DNA from: an uncultured Akkermansia sp.
GTDB taxonomy: Bacteria > Verrucomicrobiota > Verrucomicrobiia > Verrucomicrobiales > Akkermansiaceae
DNA length: 59,341 bases
Direction of reading: 5' to 3'
NCBI GenBank assembly: GCA_904501975.1
Contig: CAJGCZ010000009.1
Coordinates: 1-59,341 of the forward strand
A model generated the notes under the pieces. That model made no database searches, was not told where the DNA came from, and saw only the letters and a list, made by a program, of their open reading frames with translations. The translations under genes were made by a program, and so were the position numbers. Shown here piece after piece: positions 36,026-44,840 of this stretch. Position 1 is the first letter of the stretch. Each line of letters begins with the position of its first letter.

Positions 36026-36164
36026 ATCACGATTTTTGATGTAAACAAAGCGAACAGACTGTTGCCCAACAAACAAACACTCATTTATCAACCGCTAGAA
36101 TTCTAAGCTTGCACTCCGCAAATGAACATGCTAATGTATCACACGAATCCTTTTTATTTTCATT

Positions 36165-37178
36165 ATGATTACCGCTGCATTATCATCCATGCTGTTGGCT
36201 CCTGTCCTTTTGGCAGAAGAGCCGCAATCCCCCATCATCCACACCGCAGCAGGCCCGGCCTCTGTTTTTTCCGAAACACGCGTTTTTGTCAACGGTAAAG
36301 AGCTGACCCCGCAAGAGGTAGACCACCTGGAGCAGGGTGTGGAGCACATCAAAAAAGCATTCATCTCTGCCCACCGCCAAGCCCCCATGCCGCCCGCACC
36401 GGTAGCACCCGTAAAGCAGGAAGGCGACAAGGTGTTTATTAACGGCCATGAGCTTCCGGCAGAAATTGCCGCCCAAATGATTGAAAGCGGTATTATTGCC
36501 GAATTGCAGACTCCGGCCAAGAAAGTGCAGAGCATTGAACCGATGGAAAAACCGCAGGTGGACTCCGTACCGGCCTGCCGGCTGCGCCCTGCCCGCATAC
36601 ACCGCCCCCACGGCAAGCCTGCTGTGAAGGTACGCCGCCACCACGGCCATGGTCCGCAGGCACATACCACCTCCCCCGTGCAGGTGCATATTACCCCTCC
36701 CCCGGCACCCAAGTGCTGCCCCACTCAAGAGGAACCTGCCCCCGCTGTTAAAACGCCGAAGAGTGTACCCGTTCAATTCTTCAAAATAGAACTTCCGGCA
36801 GACGGCACGGTCGTTTCCGGTCAGCCTATCGAGGCCAAGTGCATGTCCTCCGGTGAGTGGTTGCAGGTAGCCATCCCGGCAGAGGTTTTGGACAAGATTC
36901 AGGCAGCCAAGGCCCAGCACGCCGCTTGCCCCGTGCCGCCCTGCCCTGTAGCACCTCCCGCTCCGGATTGCAAGCCTGCCGAGCCGAACACTCCCGTATT
37001 GCCCACCCCGGCCCTGCCTGCCGACGAGCCTCAACCCACAGAGAAACCGGCATGCGGCAACACCAATGTATCCATGAAGGTGTACATCAACGGCGAGGAA
37101 ATCGAAATCCCTGCCGGCAAGAATGTTCACATTACTAAAGACCCGGACGGCAAAACCACCATCACTCCGGTAGAGTGA
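36165..37178 (+). CDS. Secreted proline-rich protein with three VxINGxEL repeats, function unknown
   Basis: 337 residues. A short signal peptide (about 1-17, cleavage near LLAEE) leads into a proline- and lysine-rich protein. Three copies of one motif occur: VFVNGKEL (40-47), VFINGHEL (90-97) and VYINGEEI (306-313); the last is followed by a C-terminal DPDGKTTITP segment. The centre (about 187-210) is Arg/His-rich (RRHHGHGPQAH) and several Cys-Pro pairs follow (CCPTQEEP, CPVPPCPVAPPAPDC). His and Cys content suggests metal binding, but I recognise no family. A long antisense frame covers it; the plus strand is favoured by the signal peptide and repeats. It ends before a strong terminator. Confidence 0.7.
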   Translation: MITAALSSMLLAPVLLAEEPQSPIIHTAAGPASVFSETRVFVNGKELTPQEVDHLEQGVEHIKKAFISAHRQAPMPPAPVAPVKQEGDKVFINGHELPAEIAAQMIESGIIAELQTPAKKVQSIEPMEKPQVDSVPACRLRPARIHRPHGKPAVKVRRHHGHGPQAHTTSPVQVHITPPPAPKCCPTQEEPAPAVKTPKSVPVQFFKIELPADGTVVSGQPIEAKCMSSGEWLQVAIPAEVLDKIQAAKAQHAACPVPPCPVAPPAPDCKPAEPNTPVLPTPALPADEPQPTEKPACGNTNVSMKVYINGEEIEIPAGKNVHITKDPDGKTTITPVE

Positions 37179-37186
37179 TGGGAGGT

Positions 37187-37216
37187 ACGACATACGAATT
37201 CCGAAGGACGAGTTGT
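37187..37216 (+). repeat. Half copy of the TACGAATTCC-arm intergenic element
   Basis: GAGGTACGACATACGAATTCCGAAGGACGA closely matches the left arm of the full inverted repeat at 54102-54334. Only one arm is seen here. Confidence 0.6.
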
Positions 37217-37270
37217 TAAGTACCGCTCCCTACCGGTCGCGTATAGGTAGCAGCACCGGTCTTGCATCCT

Positions 37271-37296
37271 CACCCCGCGCTCAACAGCGCGGGGTG
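37271..37296 (+). terminator. Intrinsic terminator after the proline-rich secreted protein
   Basis: A perfect 11-bp stem CACCCCGCGCT / AGCGCGGGGTG with a CAAC loop, followed by CTTTGTTT. Confidence 0.8.
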
Positions 37297-37352
37297 CTTT
37301 GTTTCCGCCTAGGCAAAATAATCGGGACAAAGTGGCGGGCGCTTGCTGTCTT

Positions 37353-37925
37353 CTATAGGTCTGCCCAAGTTTCACGCCGGGGCTCATGGATAAATCGGAT
37401 AAGGCAGTCATCATCACTTTCAATCCAATCTTCTTCCATGTCGACTTCGTATAGTTCTACCTTAGTAACCATCGGCTCAGCCAGATAGAATCCATCGTGA
37501 GGGTAAAAGTCGTCTCCAATTTCTTGGATAGACTTATAAAAATTACCCTCGCCAAACTCCTCGATAAGCCCCTCAATATCTCCAAAGTGGCTCAACGCCA
37601 CACACACAACATAGTATGATCCATTGGGTACTTTAAAGAGATATGCAGGCTTACCTTCATAACGGACTCCCGGTATCAGATAAGTGCGGAATCGTTCGGA
37701 ATAATGACCGGGAGGCGACCCATCTGCCAGCTTTTTATTCACCAAGGTGCAAGAACTGCATACTCGCAGCGGTTCACACCCCAGCATTATATCTCTAATC
37801 GCCTCATCAAGAGCAGATACGTAAACAGCATCAGGATTCTCGCCGATAAAGCAAGAGGAAATTTCCCCGCGCCATACCGCGGAGTACATCAATTCCTTAA
37901 TCCAATGTTCATTAATGTTTTTCAT
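37353..37925 (-). CDS. Hypothetical cytoplasmic protein
   Basis: 190 residues, no signal peptide or membrane segment, acidic (IESDDDCL, VDMEEDWIE). Two neighbouring cysteines (VCSSC, about 56-60) and a middle part like a small sensor or immunity-type alpha/beta fold (KPAYLFKVPNGSYYVVCVAL, GDIEGLIEEFGEGNFYKSIQEI) are visible. The style resembles immunity or SUKH-like proteins, but no family signature is clear and no toxin is adjacent. A TATTAT box overlaps the region just upstream of the ATG. It is AT-richer than the neighbours, so may be acquired. Confidence 0.55.
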   Translation of the reverse strand: MKNINEHWIKELMYSAVWRGEISSCFIGENPDAVYVSALDEAIRDIMLGCEPLRVCSSCTLVNKKLADGSPPGHYSERFRTYLIPGVRYEGKPAYLFKVPNGSYYVVCVALSHFGDIEGLIEEFGEGNFYKSIQEIGDDFYPHDGFYLAEPMVTKVELYEVDMEEDWIESDDDCLIRFIHEPRRETWADL

Positions 37926-38015
37926 ATAATATAGGTGTTTTGTAGTTTAATACGAGTTGTAACGTAACAATTTCAGCGTTACAACAGCTTAATCGGGCTG
38001 ATTTATTAACGGAAA

Positions 38016-38043
38016 GAGGGAGTTACATTTTAGTAACTCCCTC
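38016..38043 (-). terminator. Terminator of tRNA-Leu
   Basis: A perfect 11-bp stem GAGGGAGTTAC / GTAACTCCCTC with a 6-nt loop, followed on the minus strand by TTTCCGTT, 11 bp after the tRNA 3' end. Confidence 0.85.
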
Positions 38044-38054
38044 ATTATGAATCA

Positions 38055-38136
38055 TACGCACGAGAGGACTCGAACCTCCACGACATTACTCACTAGAACC
38101 TGAAACTAGCGCGTCTACCAATTCCGCCACGTGCGC
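38055..38136 (-). tRNA. tRNA-Leu (anticodon CAG)
   Basis: 82 nt on the minus strand, starting GCGCACGTGGCGGAATTGG, the typical class II Leu D-arm. The anticodon loop reads TTCAGGT, so CAG. A variable arm of type II length (TGAGTAATGTCG) is followed by a T-arm with GGTTCGAGTCC. The acceptor stem pairs over 7 bp with a G-U end, and the discriminator base is A. CCA is not encoded. The pair next to the anticodon loop is a U-U mismatch. Confidence 0.93.
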
Positions 38137-38249
38137 GTTGGAATATTGCTGTGCGGAGATTAAAGCACAATTCTCACGACAAAGCAAGCACAATCTCATA
38201 AAAATGTCAAAAAAAGGCACAAATTTATGATAAAAGGGCATGAAGTCAC

Positions 38250-38277
38250 TTGCCATGTGGGCGGAAAAGGGTATAAT
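38250..38277 (+). promoter_or_regulatory. Promoter of the kinase-PEGA-FGE gene
   Basis: TTGCCA (38250-38255), 16 bp, TATAAT (38272-38277), 11 nt before the ATG at 38289. Confidence 0.68.
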
Positions 38278-38288
38278 GGCAGGCAAGA

Positions 38289-40958
38289 ATGCCCATCATC
38301 AAACCAGAGCCACCGGAGAAGCAGGAGCGGCAAGAGCCCCTCTCGCAGGTGGTGCGTCCCCTGCCACGCAAGGCACGGAGACCGGAGGGCACCATGCCGC
38401 AGATAGCCGACCACGAGATACTGCGCATCATTGGCACAGGGGCGTATGGCGAGGTATGGCTGGCCCGCACAGTAACCGGAGCATACCGAGCGGTCAAGGT
38501 GGTGTGGCGCGAGGACTTTGACGATGAGCGCAGCTTTACGCGCGAGTTTGAGGGCGTGCTGCAATACGAACCCATAGCCCGCAACAACCCGGGCTTGGTA
38601 CATATTCTGCATGTAGGGCGGCATGAGGGGGAGTTTCCGTACTATTACTATGTGATGGAGCTGGCGGACGATGCCTACACGGGCATTCACATAGAGCCCG
38701 GGGCCTACATGCCGCGCACGCTGCGTAGCGATATGCAGTTGTACGGCCTGCATGCCATGCCGCTGGATTACGTGCTGGAGGTAGGCAGCCAGCTGGCTCA
38801 TGCCCTAGCCGGCTTGCATGCAGAGGAGCTGATACACCGCGATGTAAAGCCTGCCAATGTGGTGTTTGTAAACAGCCGCGCCAAATTGGCGGATGCGGGC
38901 TTGGTAGCGCACAACAGCAAGCGCAGTTTTGTAGGCACAGAAGGCTATATTCCGCCGGATGGCCCCGGCACACCGCGTGCAGATGTATATGCCCTAGCCA
39001 AGGTGCTCTATGAAATGAGCACGGGCAAGGACCGCTTGGATTTTCCGGAGCTGCCGGAGGAATTGCCGGAGGGCACACAGCAGCGCCGTTGGCTGGAGTT
39101 CAACAGCATTATCTGCGCCGCAGCAGAGCCCATCATCGGTAAAAACAGCATTGTCACCGCACAGGCTCTGGCAGATAAGCTGGATGCCATGCGCGGTTAC
39201 ACCATCCTGCGGCATTCCAAAAAATCCACAACCCGCCAAGCAGAGCGCCCCCGGCCGGCCAAAGGCAAATCCCTGCTCATAGGGGGGCTTACCCTTGCGC
39301 TTGCGGCTGCCGTAGGGGCGCACTTCTTACCGTCGGGGCTCATCGGCAAGCTCTCCCGCGCGTACGAGGCACTTACAACCGAAGCCACAGCACCGGCAGA
39401 GCCAAGCGGCACCGTTGTCGCCACCCCGCAGCCACCGGCTGCCACTGCCGGGCGCCTGCTCATCCGCACGGTGCCCTCGGGCGCCTCGGTGTATACCGAT
39501 TCGCTGGAATATTTAGGAGAAACCCCATACGGTCCCGTTACCGTACCCTTAGGGCAGCGGGTTTCGTACATTTTGCGCATGGCCGGATATGCCGATTCGT
39601 ATGTGGAAGGCACGGCCACCGAGGGCGAGCTGCTGAAACTGGGCGGCGATCTCACACCGTATCGCCCGCCGCGCCCGGGGCAAGCCTGGCAAGATGCCCA
39701 AGGCACCACCTATAGCCCGCAGGGAGACACCCACACGGCCAATACCGCCGTCACGCGCGAGCAGTTCGAGGAGTTCATTCACAACTCTGAGGAGGGCAGC
39801 AGCATACGCTACGAGGTTGTGCCCAACAGCCCGCTTATTCGCACCGTGCCCGAGGGCATTAGCGCCTACACCCTGTGGTTGGCCAACCGTTGTATCGAAA
39901 ACGGCACCATCGGCCGAGATCACTCCCTCACCGCCGTGCCGGAGCCGAACACCGAAAGCAACGGCATGAGCTGCTACCGCCTGCACACCAGTTTGGTGAT
40001 GAAAACGCCCATCACCATCTACACCAACCCGGCAGGTGCCACCGTGATACTCAACGGCCAGGTGCTGGGCGTTACCCCCATGCAGGCAGAGCGCGTGCCC
40101 ATTGCCCCCTACCTGCTAGAGGTGCGCCTGCCCGGCCACTCCACCGTGCGCCGCAGCGGTTTATCGCCCAAGGGCTTAGCGCTCAACCTCAACCTGCAAG
40201 CCAATAACTCCGTGGTGTTTGGTGCAGAGTGGATTAACAGCCTGGGGCAAAAGCTGGTGCCCCTTAGCCCCGGCCTACTGGCAGCGGCTACCGAGGTGCG
40301 CGTGGCAGATTACCGAGCCTATTGCGAGGCCACCGGTACAGAGCCCCCCGCAGAGGTCGACTTTGAGAACAACGAGCACCACCCCGTGGTCAACGTGTCG
40401 CGCACACAAGCAGAGGCCTTTGCCGCCTGGCTTACGGAAACCGAGCGCGCCCGCGGCCTGCTGGAGCCTACCGATACCTACCGCCTGCCCACAGATATAG
40501 AGTGGAGCACCATGGCCGGCCTACCCGCAGAAACCGGCAGCTCGCCCTACGAGCGCGACCGCCGCTACACCAACTTCAGTACCCAAAAATTCCCCTGGGG
40601 CACACGCTGGCCCCCCACGCGCGATAGCGGCAACTATGCCGACACCGCGGCGCAAATCCATGTTCCGCAAGATCTTTTCATTGAGCTGTACCGCGATGGT
40701 TTCCCCTACACGGCACCGGTGGGCTCCTTCCCGGCCAATAACCTAGGCCTGCACGACCTGAGCGGCAACGTGCAAGAGTGGGTGAGCGGCAACTACGGCG
40801 CCCCGGAGGAGTTTGGCATGAGCCAATACGGCGTCACCCGCGGCGGCGACTACACTTCCTTTAGCCCCAATCAACTGCACCTGGGGCGCAGAGTTCCCCT
40901 CCCCCCGGACGAAGCTACCCCCACCGTGGGTTTCCGCCTGATTTTGGAAAGAAAATAG
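38289..40958 (+). CDS. Ser/Thr protein kinase fused to two PEGA domains and an FGE/SUMF-type domain
   Basis: 889 residues. The kinase (about 41-310) has the P-loop GTGAYGEV (49-56), Lys70, HRDVKPAN (183-190) and DAG (202-204) where DFG is usual; the APE motif is replaced by PPD (222-224). A transmembrane helix (~328-346) follows, then a PEGA domain (~389-440, TVPSGASVYTD), a degenerate linker, a second PEGA domain (~573-625, TNPAGATVILNG) and a C-terminal formylglycine-generating-enzyme-like domain (YRLPTDIEWSTMAG, LHDLSGNVQEWVSG, GFRLILE). The outer part is thus periplasmic and probably senses or binds ligand; FGE-like domains of this kind often lack sulfatase-activating activity. It likely signals envelope state. 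Targets are unknown. Confidence 0.88.
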   Translation: MPIIKPEPPEKQERQEPLSQVVRPLPRKARRPEGTMPQIADHEILRIIGTGAYGEVWLARTVTGAYRAVKVVWREDFDDERSFTREFEGVLQYEPIARNNPGLVHILHVGRHEGEFPYYYYVMELADDAYTGIHIEPGAYMPRTLRSDMQLYGLHAMPLDYVLEVGSQLAHALAGLHAEELIHRDVKPANVVFVNSRAKLADAGLVAHNSKRSFVGTEGYIPPDGPGTPRADVYALAKVLYEMSTGKDRLDFPELPEELPEGTQQRRWLEFNSIICAAAEPIIGKNSIVTAQALADKLDAMRGYTILRHSKKSTTRQAERPRPAKGKSLLIGGLTLALAAAVGAHFLPSGLIGKLSRAYEALTTEATAPAEPSGTVVATPQPPAATAGRLLIRTVPSGASVYTDSLEYLGETPYGPVTVPLGQRVSYILRMAGYADSYVEGTATEGELLKLGGDLTPYRPPRPGQAWQDAQGTTYSPQGDTHTANTAVTREQFEEFIHNSEEGSSIRYEVVPNSPLIRTVPEGISAYTLWLANRCIENGTIGRDHSLTAVPEPNTESNGMSCYRLHTSLVMKTPITIYTNPAGATVILNGQVLGVTPMQAERVPIAPYLLEVRLPGHSTVRRSGLSPKGLALNLNLQANNSVVFGAEWINSLGQKLVPLSPGLLAAATEVRVADYRAYCEATGTEPPAEVDFENNEHHPVVNVSRTQAEAFAAWLTETERARGLLEPTDTYRLPTDIEWSTMAGLPAETGSSPYERDRRYTNFSTQKFPWGTRWPPTRDSGNYADTAAQIHVPQDLFIELYRDGFPYTAPVGSFPANNLGLHDLSGNVQEWVSGNYGAPEEFGMSQYGVTRGGDYTSFSPNQLHLGRRVPLPPDEATPTVGFRLILERK

Positions 40959-40962
40959 GGAG

Positions 40963-41098
40963 GATTTGGGATTTTGAAAGTTTGATTTTGGATTTTTGAT
41001 TTGGGTGTTAGGCGGCTGCATGTGCTACGCTTCCCTCGCGACCGGAGGGAGCCTAACTTCCAAATCCAAAATCAAAAACCAAAAATCCAAAATCAAAA
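40963..41098. repeat. Palindromic intergenic element with GATTTTGGATTT arms
   Basis: The left arm (40963-41007) and right arm (41058-41098) are built from GATTTTGG/TTTTTGATTT-type words and are roughly self-complementary. Between them lies TTAGGCGGCTG ... GCTACGCTTCCCTCGCGACC, then GGAGGGAGCCTAA. The core box GCGACCG...AGGGAGC is shared with elements at 47832 and 54276. Confidence 0.7.
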
Positions 41099-41121
41099 TT
41101 GTACATTTTCAACCTGAGGGA

Positions 41122-41150
41122 TTGCACACGGGCACAAAATACGGTAGAAT
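41122..41150 (+). promoter_or_regulatory. Promoter of the PBP2 gene, near-leaderless
   Basis: TTGCAC (41122-41127), 17 bp, TAGAAT (41145-41150), 9 nt to the ATG at 41160. No Shine-Dalgarno. Confidence 0.68.
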
Positions 41151-41159
41151 ATAGGCACG

Positions 41160-43427
41160 ATGCGCAGGGTAACACACATTTTCGCCGTAGCAGGGTTAGC
41201 CGTTACAAGCATGGGCATGCTGCCCACAGCCACAGGACAGGATGCTGCCCTGCCGGCAGAAGCACCCCCGGCCGCTATGCCCGATGAGGAATACACGGAG
41301 GATGTGGTGGAAACCGTGCGCCTTGGCGGTGAAGATAACACCCTGACCGACCACGGCGGTGTGCAACAGGCCGGGGAGTATGATGCGAACCCCGGCGGCA
41401 TTGACCCCGCCCCCTTTGCACCGGACACCCATACCCCCGCCACCGACAGCAGCGAAAACGACCCCGCCACCGCCATCGACTCCTCCCCCGCAGAGAACGA
41501 CCCCTCGCGCATTGCCTACCCCGTCACCCGCCGCAATGCCCGCACCATGTCGCTCACCGTCCCTGCCCCGCGCGGATTGATTACCGACCGCAACGGCGAG
41601 GTCATGGCCACCTCCATCGTGGCCTACCAACCCGCCATCGAGTTCGGCCAGCTTACCGATGAGAGCGACGAGGCCGTTGTAACCCTGGGCCGTAAGGTGA
41701 TGAGCGAGTTTGAACAAGCAGGCATTGCCATGGTTGATAAATCGGATGCCGACCTCATCTCTCACTACAGGCACCGCCGCTGGCTGCCCCTACCGGTAGG
41801 CCCCGTACTGCGCAAGCACGAGGTCACCCCCATCGAGGCCCAACTGCGCGCCATTGAGCACAGCTCGCTCATGCCGCGCTACATTCGCTATTACCCCGCA
41901 GGCGAAACTGCCGGGCACATTCTCGGCTACACCGGCAGCCAGGCCAAGCTACCCACCGGCCCCATCAACCACCACGACCCCCTCTTCGAGAAACAAGAGG
42001 GCCGCGCCGGGTTGGAGAGCGTCTTTAACCGCCAGCTGGTAGGCCGCCCCGGTGTGTGGCGCCTCATGTTCGATGAAAGCGGCACCAAAATTTTGGACGA
42101 ATTGCAGCAAAAGCCCCGCCCCGGCGGCACTGTTGTAACCACCCTCAACCTCAAATGGCAAAAAGCGGCAGAGGAATCCCTGCGCCGCAACACCGAGCGC
42201 GAGGAGAAAAACGGCACCAAACGCCCCGGCCGCGGCGCCTTTGTGATGATTGATGTGCACACCGGCGAGGTGGTCGTCATGGCCTCCGCCCCCAACTTCG
42301 ACCCCAACATCTTCATTCCCGCCATCACCCAAAAGGACTACGACACCCTGCGCAACGACGCCAGCAACCCGCTCGTCTCCCGCGCCTTTGCCGGTGTGTA
42401 TCCCCCCGCCTCCACCTTCAAAACCATCACCGTAGCGGCAGCCCTGCACCACAACATCATTACGGAAAACACCTACATTTACTGCCCCTACAGCCTCAAC
42501 ATCGGTGGCCACACCTTCCGCAACCACAGCGGGTTTGTGGGCGATATTAACTGCATTACCGCCCTCGCCCGCTCCAACAACCCCTTCATGTACCAAGTAG
42601 CCGCCACCCGCGAGCCCCGCATCGGTGCCGAGCGCCTGTGCGACATGGCACGCCGCTTCGGGTTCGGTGCCCGCACCGGGCTGCCCATTGCAGACAAAAT
42701 GGGTAACGTGCCGGATGACTCATGGATGTACCGCAACTACTCCCGCGGTTTCATGCAGGGCGATGCCGCCAACATCTCCATCGGCCAGGGTCCGTTGCTG
42801 GCTACCCCCTTGCAGGTGGCTTATGCCATGGCCGGCATTGCCAACGGCAACTACCTGCCCAAGCTGCACCTTGTGCGCCAAATGTTGGATATGGACGGCA
42901 ACGTGGTCTACCAATGCACCCCCACCATTCGCACCAAGCTCAACGACCTTTCTGAGGACCTTGCCGTAGTGCGCAAAGGCATGCGTGCCGTGGTATCCGG
43001 CGGTTCCGGCCACCGCGCCAAAATCAGCTATGCAGCCAATGCCGGTAAAACCGGTACCGCCCAGTGGGGTAAGCCGTCGGATGACTGCCGCCTTGCTTGG
43101 TTTGCCGGCTTTATCCCCGCAGATAATCCCCGCTATGCCTATGCCGCCCTGTACGAGGGCGAGCCCCACCAGGTGATTTCCGGTGGCCGTATGGCTGCGG
43201 CTATTGTTACCAGTTTCTTTGAGGACGATGTGGTGAAAACCGACCTCAAGGCCGAGTTTGCCGCCGCCCAGCGCCGCCCCCTCACCACCACAGAAACCTC
43301 CCGCACCCAGCAGAAAGATTCTGCCGATGACCAAGCCCGCCGCGCCGCCGAAGAAGAACGCCGTAAGCGCGAGGCAGAAAAACGCCGCCGTACCGATAAT
43401 TGGGATGACGGCCGCGGCAGAAGATAA
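41160..43427 (+). CDS. mrdA: Penicillin-binding protein 2 (class B transpeptidase)
   Basis: 755 residues. The transpeptidase motifs are S418-TFK, S472-NN and K630-TGT (KTGTAQWG). The upstream dimerisation domain has RGLITDRNGEVMA (138-150) and the PBP2-type RYYPAGETAGHILGYTG (243-259), LESVFNRQLVGRPG. PBP2 crosslinks peptidoglycan during elongation with RodA. Two oddities stand out. The N-terminus looks more like a short signal sequence (MRRVTHIFAVAGLAV, then ATGQDA) than a long anchor, and about 90 acidic, proline-rich residues (30-120) precede the core. The C-terminal tail (about 690-755) is a highly charged Arg/Glu stretch. rodA and mreBCD are not in the window. Confidence 0.85.
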   Translation: MRRVTHIFAVAGLAVTSMGMLPTATGQDAALPAEAPPAAMPDEEYTEDVVETVRLGGEDNTLTDHGGVQQAGEYDANPGGIDPAPFAPDTHTPATDSSENDPATAIDSSPAENDPSRIAYPVTRRNARTMSLTVPAPRGLITDRNGEVMATSIVAYQPAIEFGQLTDESDEAVVTLGRKVMSEFEQAGIAMVDKSDADLISHYRHRRWLPLPVGPVLRKHEVTPIEAQLRAIEHSSLMPRYIRYYPAGETAGHILGYTGSQAKLPTGPINHHDPLFEKQEGRAGLESVFNRQLVGRPGVWRLMFDESGTKILDELQQKPRPGGTVVTTLNLKWQKAAEESLRRNTEREEKNGTKRPGRGAFVMIDVHTGEVVVMASAPNFDPNIFIPAITQKDYDTLRNDASNPLVSRAFAGVYPPASTFKTITVAAALHHNIITENTYIYCPYSLNIGGHTFRNHSGFVGDINCITALARSNNPFMYQVAATREPRIGAERLCDMARRFGFGARTGLPIADKMGNVPDDSWMYRNYSRGFMQGDAANISIGQGPLLATPLQVAYAMAGIANGNYLPKLHLVRQMLDMDGNVVYQCTPTIRTKLNDLSEDLAVVRKGMRAVVSGGSGHRAKISYAANAGKTGTAQWGKPSDDCRLAWFAGFIPADNPRYAYAALYEGEPHQVISGGRMAAAIVTSFFEDDVVKTDLKAEFAAAQRRPLTTTETSRTQQKDSADDQARRAAEEERRKREAEKRRRTDNWDDGRGRR

Positions 43428-43435
43428 GGGACGAT

Positions 43436-43480
43436 TGAGATTTTTGATTTTGAACGTTTGATTTTGGATTTGGATGTTTG
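43436..43480 (+). repeat. Single GATTTTGG-type arm after PBP2
   Basis: GAGATTTTTGATTTTGAACG followed by TTTGATTTTGGATTTGGATG, the same words as in the arms at 40963-41098 and 52821-52929. Here the opposite arm is missing and the 102-bp element follows directly. Confidence 0.55.
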
Positions 43481-43484
43481 GAAT

Positions 43485-43586
43485 ACTATCGGAGTGTTGG
43501 ACTTTAGTCCAACATTTATTATCAAACCATACCACTAAAAAGGTGGGACTGAATTCCCACCCTACGATATAGACAAATTGCTATTT
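43485..43586 (+). repeat. 102-bp intergenic repeat, copy 1
   Basis: Almost identical, in inverted orientation and without indels, to 57569-57670. It contains three palindromes: GTTGGACTTTAGTCCAAC, GGTGGGACTGAATTCCCACC and AAATTGCTATTT. Differences between the copies fall within or next to the palindromes. It does not encode protein. Confidence 0.88.
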
Positions 43587-43664
43587 ATCGAGTTTTTAGA
43601 GATACCCAATTTATTAAGCTAGGCGGCTGCGCCGCAGGATACGGAACTCTCCAATTTGTATATC

Positions 43665-44633
43665 CTACCGCCTTTTTCTCTTACCTTTTGGACTTGCTTT
43701 TCGTCTTACCTTGGTAAAGGATGGTGCCCTCATCGGCAACTCATTCAAAATCTTCTCCTCTATTACCTGCTTTGCTTGTTCGGCTGTAAATTGACGACTC
43801 GCCTCCATAGCTTCCGCATTCTTTTTGTTCCACTGTTCTATCCCTTCTTGCAAATTACCTTCCCACTCCAGCCAATTTCTGTTCTCGGTAAAGAGAAAAT
43901 CGTATATGGAGGTAATACAGAATCGAGAATTGATAGTAAGTGTATTATGTTCCTCGTATTTCCCACCGATAGGATACATGGCATACATCAATGCCGACAC
44001 CATATCTGAATATTCTTTGCTTACAGCCAACGCATGATGAGATAGGAACACCGTTTTGCGTTGCCAAGAATCTATCCAACTCGCAGACTCAGCGATTAAA
44101 TCATCGTCCGTACATAATCTCGAGTGCTTCGTTTTAAAATCATGATATATGGCATATTCTCGTTTTAATTCCCAGAAATAATAATTATAAATCTTATATC
44201 TTTCAGGTCCGCAGCCCGTTTTTTTCACTCCCATCTCTACGCCAATCCCGACACTTCCCTTTTTATGCACTTTCAAGCAATGGGTTGGTATGGTATAGCA
44301 ATAGTTACCATCCGCATCATGAATACAGGCAAAGTACTCAGCTACCCCCTTTTTTAAAACCGGATGAAGATAGATATACGCCGCTTCCGGCCTTTCATCC
44401 CCAAATAAATCTCTTTCCATGTAGATAATGTATCCGCCGGCAGGATACGACGTAAACGGAAAAATAGAGGGCTCCCATCCGTTAGGCTCATTCTTTAAAT
44501 CACAATCCCATGTTAGGGACCATACCATTTTTTTCAGCTCAAATAAAAACTCACACATTGTCCTTTCCTCCGCCGAAGAAACAGGCACCAGCATTAATAA
44601 ACACAAAAGAAAATAAAGGCAGTTCATATTCAT
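43665..44633 (-). CDS. Secreted hypothetical protein
   Basis: 322 residues. A clear signal peptide (NCLYFLLCLLMLVPVSSAEE, cleavage after about residue 21) precedes a soluble, aromatic-rich domain (MVWSLTWDCDLKNEPNGW, TSYPAGGYIIYMERDLFGDE). The C-terminus ends in a strongly basic tail (KVRRKASPKGKRKRR). No family recognised. It is AT-richer than its neighbours, next to the 776-residue protein on the same strand 207 bp away, and may be part of the same acquired segment. The gap between them holds an internal palindrome at 44778-44804. Confidence 0.65.
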   Translation of the reverse strand: MNMNCLYFLLCLLMLVPVSSAEERTMCEFLFELKKMVWSLTWDCDLKNEPNGWEPSIFPFTSYPAGGYIIYMERDLFGDERPEAAYIYLHPVLKKGVAEYFACIHDADGNYCYTIPTHCLKVHKKGSVGIGVEMGVKKTGCGPERYKIYNYYFWELKREYAIYHDFKTKHSRLCTDDDLIAESASWIDSWQRKTVFLSHHALAVSKEYSDMVSALMYAMYPIGGKYEEHNTLTINSRFCITSIYDFLFTENRNWLEWEGNLQEGIEQWNKKNAEAMEASRQFTAEQAKQVIEEKILNELPMRAPSFTKVRRKASPKGKRKRR

Positions 44634-44840
44634 TGTTCGTGATTGTCAGAGGGGGAGAGGGCGCCCCTAAGCAGATTTTTACTTACTGCCATCAGGGGCT
44701 CGCTGTGCTGTAAACACTACCAATTTCTGCTCCCGTTAGCAAGATAAAAAGTAAAATATTTCATACGATATGGCAGAGGCAGAGTGTAAAAAACACACTC
44801 TGCCCCCCTTCAGACATCAATAATCAATCATACCGTCCAT
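44634..44840. other. Intergenic gap with a 10-bp hairpin
   Basis: GGCAGAGTGT (44778-44787) pairs perfectly with ACACTCTGCC (44795-44804), lying 37 bp after the stop of the 776-residue gene on the minus strand. No T-run follows in that direction, so a terminator role is uncertain. Nothing else is seen here. Confidence 0.45.

Noticed and set aside
34421..36091. Minus-strand 556-codon open frame opposite guaA
   Set aside because: guaA is unambiguous on the plus strand; the antisense frame arises from codon bias.
36183..37193. Minus-strand open frame opposite the proline-rich secreted protein
   Set aside because: The plus strand has a signal peptide, a threefold motif and a terminator; the minus product has no recognisable features.
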